Counted from the first letter of the stretch, positions 1-5,569 are shown. The stretch is 6,562 nt of DNA from an uncultured beta proteobacterium (GCA_903927495.1 CAIYNH010000592.1:1-6562), one strand, 5' to 3'. Made by a program: numbers and translations. The notes: a model not told the origin generated them from the letters alone.

Positions 1-263
1 AGGTTCAGCGTTTCCCAGGTCTTGAACGCCTCGCCATCGGGCAGGACAACGTGGTGGATGTGGCTGTACTTGCCCTGCAAAGCCGATTCCAGCCTTTGCG
101 CATAAAGCGGCGCGACCATGGTGTTGCTGACGATCAAGGCGCTGCTGGCGGGCGGCAGATCCGCATAGCTCAGCGGGTCGTCAAAAAGCGAGGGGCCGAT
201 GGTGATGGGGTAGCTGCGGTCTTGCAGATCGATGGAGACGGTTTGAATGGCTGCGGCGTTCAT
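1..263 (-). CDS. aroB: 3-dehydroquinate synthase, N-terminal part (runs off the left edge)
   Basis: Only the first 87 codons are in the window. AroB converts DAHP to 3-dehydroquinate, the second step of the cytoplasmic shikimate pathway, using NAD and a divalent metal; full-length members are about 360 residues. The visible part fits the N-terminal NAD-binding half: the strand motif DRSYPITIG (residues 15-23), LIVSNTMVAPLY (43-54), matching the family's V-[ST]-N-x-x-V-x-P-L-Y pattern, and LPDGEAFKTWETL (74-86), matching the conserved LP-x-GE-x-x-K. The chosen start is the ATG at 263-261, which gives a normal-length N terminus, but no good Shine-Dalgarno precedes it. The frame stays open upstream with in-frame ATGs at 296 and 335, so the start is not certain. 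aroB usually follows aroK directly; here about 5.3 kb of other genes intervene. Identity rests on motif recognition. Confidence 0.9.
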   Translation of the reverse strand, partial: MNAAAIQTVSIDLQDRSYPITIGPSLFDDPLSYADLPPASSALIVSNTMVAPLYAQRLESALQGKYSHIHHVVLPDGEAFKTWETLN

Positions 264-353
264 GCCCGTGAGTTTAGAGGCTAATGGTCTTGCCATCGCG
301 TACCAGCTGAATTGGTTGGCCGCTGTTAAACTCATTATCAAGAAGGTTTGCGT
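264..353. promoter_or_regulatory. divergent spacer between aroB and the small lipoprotein, with weak promoter candidates
   Basis: This spacer must serve aroB leftward and the lipoprotein gene rightward. On the plus strand there is a weak pair, TTGGTT (312-317) and TATCAA (336-341), separated by 18 bp. On the minus strand GATAAT (339-334) is a good -10 match but lacks a convincing -35 at 16-18 bp. The two candidate -10 elements overlap, so the two directions could compete. The boxes are seen in the sequence; promoter activity is inferred and weakly supported. Confidence 0.3.
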
Positions 354-383
354 ATGAACGCAGCTAATTTCAACCCAGTCTGA
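354..383 (+). CDS. nine-codon mini-ORF, possible leader peptide of the small lipoprotein gene
   Basis: ATG at 354 opens a nine-codon frame (MNAANFNPV) ending at TGA 381-383. It has the best ribosome binding site in this region, AGAAGG (341-346), seven bases before the ATG. The stop lies six bases before the ATG of the lipoprotein gene and in the same frame, so the two differ only by this TGA and two sense codons. The lipoprotein start has no recognisable Shine-Dalgarno of its own. Translation of the mini-ORF could therefore load ribosomes that reinitiate at 390. Alternatively it is a chance frame, or the remnant of a longer N terminus cut by the in-frame stop. Confidence 0.35.
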   Translation: MNAANFNPV

Positions 384-389
384 ACCAAC

Positions 390-728
390 ATGACCCAACT
401 TCGCAACATCACTTTCATCGGGGCAACGCTTGCAATCAGCCTGGCACTGGGCGCCTGCAGCAGTTCACCCAACGAAGGTGAACTGAAGGCGGCGGTCGAA
501 GCCAAAATGAAGGCTGACTCTGAAGCGCTGGAGCGCAGCATCGGCAAGCAGGGCATGCCAACCAAACCCGAACTGAAAACCGTACGCAAGGTCGGTTGTA
601 AATCAGACGGCGACAAAGCCTATCGCTGCGAAGTGGAACTTGAAGTCAACCATGGCGGCACCTTGGCCAAGGGAACCGCCTCGATGCGCTTTGTCAAGAA
701 CGGCGAGAGCTGGGTCGCCAGCAAGTAG
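390..728 (+). CDS. small predicted lipoprotein of unknown function (112 aa)
   Basis: The N terminus is a classic lipoprotein signal: MTQLRN, a hydrophobic stretch at about residues 7-22, and the lipobox LGAC with the lipidated cysteine at 23, followed by SSS. The +2 serine is not aspartate, so outer-membrane sorting is expected. The mature part is about 90 residues and hydrophilic. Residues 30-52 look helical and charged (GELKAAVEAKMKADSEALER). A compact C-terminal part (60-112) has alternating strand-like segments and two cysteines, C70 in KVGCKSDG and C80 in YRCEVEL, that could form a disulfide in the periplasm; it ends in FVKNGESWVASK. I do not recognise a named family. It is transcribed away from aroB and towards the giant lipoprotein gene, so it is a stand-alone unit. 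The start at 390 is supported by the signal peptide rather than by a ribosome binding site. Confidence 0.85.
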   Translation: MTQLRNITFIGATLAISLALGACSSSPNEGELKAAVEAKMKADSEALERSIGKQGMPTKPELKTVRKVGCKSDGDKAYRCEVELEVNHGGTLAKGTASMRFVKNGESWVASK

Positions 729-748
729 TTCTGGCGCGAATGACCTGC

Positions 749-770
749 GACTGTTGACGCTAACGCAGTC
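749..770 (+). terminator. weak hairpin after the small lipoprotein gene
   Basis: GACTG (749-753) can pair with CAGTC (766-770) across a 12-base loop, about 20 bases after the lipoprotein stop codon. There is no T tract behind it, so it is at best a weak or factor-assisted terminator. Just downstream AAGTCA occurs twice (771-776 and 779-784). The rest of the gap to 888 shows no gene or other structure that I can support. Confidence 0.2.
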
Positions 771-888
771 AAGTCATCAAGTCAGCGCTGGCAGCCAGTA
801 GCTGATGCGCGCACCACGGTCAGCGGCAAACGCGGCCTGGCACCCTACCCACACTCCAACCCGGGTGCATTTCCATGCGCCTGACTTG

Positions 889-920
889 AGGCGGTGGACC
901 ACTCCATTCCGGCACCGCCT
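889..920 (-). terminator. second 3' hairpin downstream of the giant lipoprotein gene
   Basis: AGGCGGTG (889-896) and CACCGCCT (913-920) form a perfect 8-bp, GC-rich inverted repeat with a 16-base loop. It lies 58 bases beyond the stop of the giant gene and directly follows the hairpin at 927-961 in that transcript. No U tract follows on either strand, so it is not a textbook intrinsic terminator. RNA 3'-end stabilisation or a barrier in this convergent gap are alternatives. Confidence 0.35.
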
Positions 921-926
921 GTTGCT

Positions 927-961
927 GCCCGTGCAGATACAAACTGTTTGCACCTGCGGGC
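927..961 (-). terminator. long imperfect hairpin just after the giant lipoprotein gene
   Basis: In the minus-strand RNA this 35-base element starts 17 bases after the stop codon. GCCCG pairs with CGGGC; after a two-base CA bulge, CAGGTGCAAAC pairs with GTTTGTATCTG. Two of those pairs are G-U in the minus-strand transcript and would be A-C mismatches in a plus-strand RNA, so the fold favours the giant gene's own message. There is no U tract. A terminator or 3' stabilising role is inferred from position and stem strength. Confidence 0.4.
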
Positions 962-977
962 GGTCTTTCACTTCGGA

Positions 978-3900
978 CTAAGGTGCCCCACACTTGTTAG
1001 AGCCATCGCCCTTGCCGTTGTCGGCAATGACGAGGGTGCTGGTTGTCGACGCCAAAAGCGCATCTGTCACAGTCAACGTAATCGTATGGGTCTGTGAAGC
1101 GGGAATGCCCACTGAAATGCAGCGTGTGCCTTGAGAACCGACCGTTACAACAAATACACTGCTGCTGCTTGCCACAAGCGGCACTGTAGATAGCACAAGG
1201 TCAGTGGTCGCAAAGCTATAGGGTGGGGTTCCACCCACAATTCCCAAAGTGATGGGTGCTGCATAGTCTTCACCCACTTGCAGCGAACTGGGGTACACCC
1301 TCAGTGCTCCACTGGCAGCACCGACTGTCAGGTTAACCGTGCTTGTTTGCCCCGTCAAATCAGTGATCGTGATGCCTGTCACACCTGCGCTAAGCATGGT
1401 CGCATTGAAGGTACCTCCGTTAACGACAACAGAAGATGTTGAAACGGATGCGACAGTTGGAGCGGTTGCTACAACACTGTAGGTCGGCGATCCGCCGCTA
1501 ATGGCAAAGCTAAGCACGTCACCCACTCTCGCAGTCGAGGTGCTCGGATTGACCGCCAAAGGCACCGGACTCGCAACCGGTGCCGTGACGGTCACTCGGA
1601 TCAAGACCGTAGCACCAAGAGCATCCGACACTTGAACGGTTGCTGCTCCAGCCGCAATACCCGCAATGTTCAATGCTGTTCCCGTTACGCTTGCCGTGAC
1701 TTTTGTGACATCGCTGCTCGTCGCCGCGTACGGTGCCGTACCACCACCGACGACGTAAGTCGGCGACACCAAGGCGGCAATTGTCAGACAACTGTTGTAA
1801 ATGACACAAGAAGCAACAGAGCCAGGCGCAGTCGTGAACAGCGGGCTGGCGCCCCCCAAACTGACTGTGACATCGATAGACACCGACTTGCCAATCTGAT
1901 CCAGAACAACAACCTTTGCGGTGCCCGCAGCGACACCGGTGATGGTGAAGGTTGTCGCGGTGGGACTGGGCATCGAAACGGTCGCAATACTGGTACTGCT
2001 GCTGGTGACAACATAGGGGGCACTACCACCACCCATGCTGTAGGTCTGTGGCGTACCAATGGCGACGGCAACGGCGCTAGGTGCTGTGCTGAACAGCGCG
2101 CTGCCCGACCCAATGGTGACCGGGATCGATACCGCCAAACCGGCGCTGTCGCTTACACTGACCGTCGCTGTACCCTCTGCGGCCCCGCTGATCGTCAAAC
2201 TGCTACCCACGACACTGACAGTGGCCACACTGGCATTGCTGGTACTGGCCTTGTACGCGGGGGCGACAACGAACGGAGTTCCGCCACCGATCGTGTACAC
2301 GCCAGTCCCATTCTTAGCAATGATCACGCCAAGTACCGGCGCCGTGGTGAAAAGCGGTGACCCAATGGGGCTCACAACCGTGACAGCCACCGTCACCGAG
2401 TTGCCAGCGGCATCAAAGACCACGACCTGGGCCGATCCGGCCGATTTACCGACAATATTCAGTGTGTTCGCACTTGGAAGGCTTGCCGTTGCAACAGCGG
2501 TGTTGCTGCTGACAACAGAATAGGAACCCGTACCACCGCCGATGGTGTAGCTCTCAGCGCCGCCGACTGCGATGGTGACCGCGTTGCTGGGCGCGGTCGT
2601 CAGTAGCGCTGCGCTGGCGGTCACGTTCACCGTGATCGAAACAGTCGCGTTCAACGCATCTCGAACCACAACGTTCGCTGCAGGCCCCGAGGCCACGCCG
2701 GTAACGGTCAAGGTTGTGACACCAGCAACGGTCGCAGTCGCTGAGGTAGCGATGCTGATATTGCTACTGGTCGCGGTGTACGGCGCAGTGCCGCCGCTGA
2801 TCGTGTATGACGGATGCGCGCCAATGACCAGAGTAATTGCACCCGGCGCCGTGGTGGACAGCGGCAGTCCACTGCCGCCCACCGTCACACTGAGTTTCAC
2901 CGTTGCACCAACGGCATCAGAAACCGTAATTTGCGTATTGCCTGGTGCCACACCGGTGACGACCAAACCGGAACCACTTCCAAGAACTGTGGCTACACTG
3001 GCGTTGCCGGTGCTGACGGCGTACGGGGTCGTGCCGCCGCTGATGACATAGTTGGGCGTTGACTCTCCCACCGCCAGGGTAATAGAACCGGGCGCAGTGG
3101 TGAACAATGCAGTTGTCGGGCCTGACACCACTGAAACGCTGGTGGAGACAGACTTGCCAGTGGCGTCAAAGACGGAAATCTGCGCCGTACCGGAGGCCAA
3201 GGCGGTAATGGTCAGGGTCGTTCCAGACAAGCCAACCGTTGCAACAGCCTTGTTGCTGGTACTAACCAGGTACGGCGCCGTACCGCCACCCACAGTAAAA
3301 GTCATTGCAGTGCTGCTCGGCGCACCCGTGATCGAACTCGGCGCTGTCATGAACAAGCTAACAGAGCCGCTGCCGGCGCCGGTGCCGACGGTCACGCTGA
3401 CCGAAACAGAAGCGCCGGCCGCATCGAAGACCTTTACTTCCGCCGTGCCATCCGCCACTCCGCCAATGGTCAAGGTGGTTCCGCTCACGCTGGCGGTGGC
3501 GACCGCCGTGTTGCTGCTGGATGCGGCATACGGTCCGGTTCCGCCACCCACGGTATAGGTCGGCGGCGTACCTCCGACAGGGATGGTAATGGCACTTGGC
3601 ACCGCCACATAAAGGGTTGTCGCCGCGGCGCCGCTGCTGACCGTGGCCAGGGTGCTGACCGACGCGCCGGTAGCGTCAAAGACGGAAATCTGAGCCGTAC
3701 CCGCTGCAACACCGGTGATCGTCAAGGTGGTGCCGCTGACAGCAACCGTGGCAACTCGGGCATTGCTGGTACTCACACTGTATGGCGCTGTGCCGCCACC
3801 AACCACATAGGTCGGTGCAGCAGTAGGCGCCACCGTGATGGCGCTCGGCGCTGTCATGTACAAGCTCGATGCACTGCCACTGCCAACAGTGACGTTGACC

Positions 3901-5264
3901 GTAATGGTGGTGCCAGTCAGGTCGAACACGCTGACTTGGGCGGTACCGGCTGAAACGCCGGTGATGGTCAGGCCAGTTCCACTGACAGCCGCCGTAACGA
4001 TGTTCGCATTGCTGCTGCTGGCGGTATAGGGTGCTGATCCTCCGCCAATGCCATACACCGGACTGCCGCCAATTGCGACGGTAACCGCACCGGGTGCTGT
4101 TACAAACAACGCCGCTGCAGCGCCAGAGCCAACGGTCACATCGACCCTGACGGCGGTACCCGTCAGATCAAGCACGCTTATTCGCGCCGTGCCCACTGCA
4201 ACCGGCGTAATGGTCAGCGTCGTGCCACTCACGGTCACCGTTGCAACGCTGGTGTTGCTGCTGCTAACGACGTAAGGCGCTGAGCCCCCACCAACCAGGT
4301 AAGTTGTTGCACCGCTGACTGCAATCACAACAGAACTCGGCGCCGTGGTGTACAGGCCAGTGGGCGCAACGCCACTACTTACGGCCACGCCAACCACGAC
4401 TGCGGCGCCCGTTGAATCGAACACCAATATTTGCGCTGCGCCGGCCACAAGCCCATTGATCGCAAAGGAGGAACCTGTCACGGTGGCGGTTGCAACACTC
4501 GCATTGCTGGTGCTGACAATGTAAGGGGCAGTGCCACCGCCAATGGTATAGGACGAACTCGCCCCGGTCAAAATAGTGACGGCGCTCGGCGCGGTGACAT
4601 ACAAGGCCGCTGCGGCAGAATTCGCACCCACGGTGACGCCGATCTGAACCGTCGCGCCATTGGTGTCAAACACCGAAATCTGCGCAGTACCGGCTGCAAC
4701 ACCGCTGACTGTCAGGGTGCTACCCGTAACGCTGCCAGTGGCAACACGGGTGTCACTGCTGCTGACAGCATAAGGCCCAGTCCCGCCGCCGATGACATAA
4801 GCGGAACTTGCGCCACCCACGATAGCAATTGATCTTGGTGCCGTGACGAACAACGCCGTGGTTGCAGAACTCGACCCAACCGTGGCACTAGTGCCGAGCG
4901 ACTTGCCGACTGCGTCAACAATGTTAATGAGTGCGGTGCCCGAAGCAACTCCGGTAATGGAGAAACTCGTGCCACTGACAGCAACCGTGGCCACGCCAGT
5001 ATTGCTGCTGCTGACCGCGTAAGGTGCAGTGCCGCCACCGATGGCATAGCTGGGTGCGGCGCCAATGGCCACCACGACAGCTGCCGGCGCCGAGGTGAAC
5101 AACGCAACTGCATTGTTGGAGCCTCCGCCCGGTACTTGATTGTTCGCGAGGTTTCCTGCCGAACCACCACCACCACCACAGGCTGCAAGGGCAAGCGTGG
5201 AAATGAATACGACCAGTAACCTGATCAATTTATTCTGAAAACTGATCGCATTAATGAACTTCAT
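978..5264 (-). CDS. giant tandem Ig-like repeat outer-membrane lipoprotein (1428 aa)
   Basis: The start is ATG 5264-5262, with AAGGG six bases upstream; a TTG nine codons further up lacks such support. A basic N terminus (MKFINAISFQNKLIR) and hydrophobic residues 16-26 lead to the lipobox LAAC with lipidated C29, then five glycines and a Gly/Asn/Ser linker to residue 53. From 54 to the end the protein is 16 tandem domains of about 82-92 residues (the last 109). Each runs ALF-x-TAPS, GGG[TS]-x-PY, SSSN-x-x-VATV, LTITGVAAGTAQISVFD-x-TG, then a VTV strand. The pattern resembles bacterial Ig-like (BIG) beta-sandwich domains. Composition is rich in Ala, Ser, Thr, Val and Gly, and lysine is rare. 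No enzyme motif, C-terminal sorting signal or beta-barrel is visible. The likely role is a rod-like adhesin, matrix or surface-layer component tethered by lipid; function and surface exposure are inferred. No close named homologue can be assigned from sequence alone. Confidence 0.9.
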   Translation of the reverse strand: MKFINAISFQNKLIRLLVVFISTLALAACGGGGGSAGNLANNQVPGGGSNNAVALFTSAPAAVVVAIGAAPSYAIGGGTAPYAVSSSNTGVATVAVSGTSFSITGVASGTALINIVDAVGKSLGTSATVGSSSATTALFVTAPRSIAIVGGASSAYVIGGGTGPYAVSSSDTRVATGSVTGSTLTVSGVAAGTAQISVFDTNGATVQIGVTVGANSAAAALYVTAPSAVTILTGASSSYTIGGGTAPYIVSTSNASVATATVTGSSFAINGLVAGAAQILVFDSTGAAVVVGVAVSSGVAPTGLYTTAPSSVVIAVSGATTYLVGGGSAPYVVSSSNTSVATVTVSGTTLTITPVAVGTARISVLDLTGTAVRVDVTVGSGAAAALFVTAPGAVTVAIGGSPVYGIGGGSAPYTASSSNANIVTAAVSGTGLTITGVSAGTAQVSVFDLTGTTITVNVTVGSGSASSLYMTAPSAITVAPTAAPTYVVGGGTAPYSVSTSNARVATVAVSGTTLTITGVAAGTAQISVFDATGASVSTLATVSSGAAATTLYVAVPSAITIPVGGTPPTYTVGGGTGPYAASSSNTAVATASVSGTTLTIGGVADGTAEVKVFDAAGASVSVSVTVGTGAGSGSVSLFMTAPSSITGAPSSTAMTFTVGGGTAPYLVSTSNKAVATVGLSGTTLTITALASGTAQISVFDATGKSVSTSVSVVSGPTTALFTTAPGSITLAVGESTPNYVISGGTTPYAVSTGNASVATVLGSGSGLVVTGVAPGNTQITVSDAVGATVKLSVTVGGSGLPLSTTAPGAITLVIGAHPSYTISGGTAPYTATSSNISIATSATATVAGVTTLTVTGVASGPAANVVVRDALNATVSITVNVTASAALLTTAPSNAVTIAVGGAESYTIGGGTGSYSVVSSNTAVATASLPSANTLNIVGKSAGSAQVVVFDAAGNSVTVAVTVVSPIGSPLFTTAPVLGVIIAKNGTGVYTIGGGTPFVVAPAYKASTSNASVATVSVVGSSLTISGAAEGTATVSVSDSAGLAVSIPVTIGSGSALFSTAPSAVAVAIGTPQTYSMGGGSAPYVVTSSSTSIATVSMPSPTATTFTITGVAAGTAKVVVLDQIGKSVSIDVTVSLGGASPLFTTAPGSVASCVIYNSCLTIAALVSPTYVVGGGTAPYAATSSDVTKVTASVTGTALNIAGIAAGAATVQVSDALGATVLIRVTVTAPVASPVPLAVNPSTSTARVGDVLSFAISGGSPTYSVVATAPTVASVSTSSVVVNGGTFNATMLSAGVTGITITDLTGQTSTVNLTVGAASGALRVYPSSLQVGEDYAAPITLGIVGGTPPYSFATTDLVLSTVPLVASSSSVFVVTVGSQGTRCISVGIPASQTHTITLTVTDALLASTTSTLVIADNGKGDGSNKCGAP
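981..1568 (-). repeat. two divergent C-terminal Ig-like repeats, R15 and R16
   Basis: R15 (residues 1233-1319) and R16 (1320-1428) keep the GG[ST]-x-x-Y turn (SGGSPTY, VGGTPPY) and the strand rhythm. They have lost the ALF-x-TAPS opening and most of the SSSN-x-x-VATV block. R16 has an extended end with cysteines at 1382 and 1425 and a polar tail, NGKGDGSNKCGAP. They may be a distinct capping pair. Their membership of the array is inferred from spacing and the shared turn motif. Confidence 0.75.
1569..5105 (-). repeat. array of 14 clear Ig-like repeats inside the giant lipoprotein gene
   Basis: Residue limits counted from M1 at 5264 are: R1 54-136, R2 137-219, R3 220-302, R4 303-384, R5 385-466, R6 467-549, R7 550-635, R8 636-718, R9 719-800, R10 801-885, R11 886-969, R12 970-1055, R13 1056-1140, R14 1141-1232. 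R2-R8 are the most alike and mostly 82-83 residues. R10-R14 carry short insertions: R12 has FVVAPAYKAS after its GGG motif, and R14 has a two-cysteine segment of about ten residues. DNA similarity is also visible: GCGTCAAAGACGGAAATCTG occurs exactly at 3163-3182 (R8) and 3673-3692 (R6). Confidence 0.92.
5163..5177 (-). repeat. (GGT)5 trinucleotide run encoding the five-glycine linker after the lipobox
   Basis: Codons 30-34, immediately after lipidated C29, are five identical GGT codons. Slippage here would add or remove single glycines and never shift the frame, so it could tune linker length but not switch the gene off. Cysteine followed by a glycine run is common in Burkholderiales lipoproteins. 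Confidence 0.8.
5243..5254. repeat. 12-bp direct repeat, copy 1 (inside the start of the giant gene)
   Basis: TGATCGCATTAA overlaps codons 4-7 of the giant lipoprotein gene. The identical 12-mer occurs 180 bp upstream at 5423-5434. A paired regulator site flanking the promoter is one reading; chance is another. Confidence 0.45.
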
Positions 5265-5270
5265 TTTGTA

Positions 5271-5275
5271 CCCTT
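5271..5275 (-). promoter_or_regulatory. Shine-Dalgarno of the giant lipoprotein gene
   Basis: AAGGG lies six bases upstream of ATG 5264-5262. This decides the start in favour of that ATG over the in-frame TTG at 5291. The resulting N terminus is also a proper lipoprotein signal peptide. Confidence 0.8.
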
Positions 5276-5296
5276 GGGAAATTGTTCTCAATTTTC

Positions 5297-5325
5297 ATAA
5301 TACACACGCAACTTGCTAACGATTC
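5297..5325 (-). promoter_or_regulatory. candidate promoter of the giant lipoprotein gene
   Basis: TATTAT (5302-5297) is a 5/6 match to a -10 box and would place transcription start near 5290, about 26 bases before the start codon. Seventeen bases upstream is GAATCG (5325-5320), a poor -35. A weak, activator-dependent or non-sigma70 promoter is possible. Confidence 0.28.
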
Positions 5326-5422
5326 AGGTCCACCTTGCGCAATGAAAATGCAACAGTCTGAACATTCTAGCGGGAAGCAGCATTTCATGTAGGCCACCCA
5401 CCGAATGTCATCAGACGCCATT

Positions 5423-5434
5423 TGATCGCATTAA
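5423..5434. repeat. 12-bp direct repeat, copy 2 (upstream region of the giant gene)
   Basis: This is an exact copy of TGATCGCATTAA at 5243-5254, in the same orientation. It lies in the 305-bp non-coding stretch 5265-5569, which is visibly richer in A and T than the genes around it and contains no ORF that I can support. Confidence 0.45.
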
Positions 5435-5470
5435 AATCACCCTGAAACACCTGCCAAACAACAACAGTTA

Positions 5471-5487
5471 GCTATTAAAAATATAGC
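5471..5487. other. AT-rich hairpin in the aroK-giant gene spacer
   Basis: GCTAT (5471-5475) and ATAGC (5483-5487) form a perfect 5-bp stem around a seven-base AT loop. On the minus strand the following sequence is only moderately T-rich, so it is a weak terminator candidate for aroK or simply a bendable AT-rich element. Confidence 0.3.
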
Positions 5488-5497
5488 GTCCTAAATC

Positions 5498-5507
5498 TGA
5501 TCGATCA
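5498..5507. promoter_or_regulatory. 10-bp perfect palindrome, possible operator
   Basis: TGATCGATCA is a perfect palindrome in the spacer downstream of aroK and upstream of the giant gene. It shares TGATCG with both copies of the 12-bp direct repeat. A dimeric regulator site is possible; there is no direct evidence. Confidence 0.25.
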
Positions 5508-5523
5508 CCAAATCCAAACTCCA

Positions 5524-5545
5524 CTGCAAGCCTTTGTCGCTTCAG
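5524..5545 (-). terminator. candidate weak terminator of the pilQ-aroK transcript
   Basis: In the minus-strand RNA, CTGAAGC pairs with GCTTGCAG (one bulged G) around a seven-base loop, starting about 25 bases after the aroK stop. The sequence that follows is G/T-rich rather than a clean U tract, so any termination would be partial. Confidence 0.3.
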
Positions 5546-5569
5546 CACAACGCCACACAAACCGCGAAA

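Noticed and set aside
338..616. 92-codon minus-strand frame opposite the small lipoprotein
   Set aside because: It is antisense to a gene with a clear lipoprotein signal, and its translation has no recognisable feature.
777..1097. Short open frames on both strands across the 3' end of the giant gene and the convergent gap
   Set aside because: They overlap the real gene or the hairpins, have no ribosome binding sites, and show no protein-like composition or domain.
2059..4275. Chain of long plus-strand open frames opposite the giant gene, with repetitive Val/Thr/Pro/Ala-rich translations
   Set aside because: They are antisense shadows of the repeat-coding strand. They share one register, echo the repeat period, break at arbitrary points and have no ribosome binding sites or recognisable domains.
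1569..5105. Regularly spaced repeats that might suggest a CRISPR array
   Set aside because: The period is about 250 bp, the copies are diverged and in frame, and there are no short identical repeats with unique spacers. It is a protein-coding tandem repeat.
5163..5177. (GGT)5 run as a phase-variable switch
   Set aside because: The repeat unit is three bases, so slippage cannot shift the frame. There is no long homopolymer or tetranucleotide tract in the gene or its promoter.
5289..5291. TTG at 5291 as the start of the giant lipoprotein
   Set aside because: ATG 5264 has AAGGG at proper spacing and gives a normal lipoprotein signal peptide; the nine extra residues add nothing typical of a signal.
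5251..5298. 15-codon frame starting at ATG 5298 that overlaps the giant gene's start
   Set aside because: It has no Shine-Dalgarno, unremarkable composition, and its ATG overlaps the candidate -10 box, so it may not even be transcribed.
264..5569. The 5.3-kb interval as a classical mobile element
   Set aside because: There is no transposase, integrase or tRNA gene, and I saw no long terminal inverted repeats or target duplication at its ends. Insertion is inferred only from gene order.
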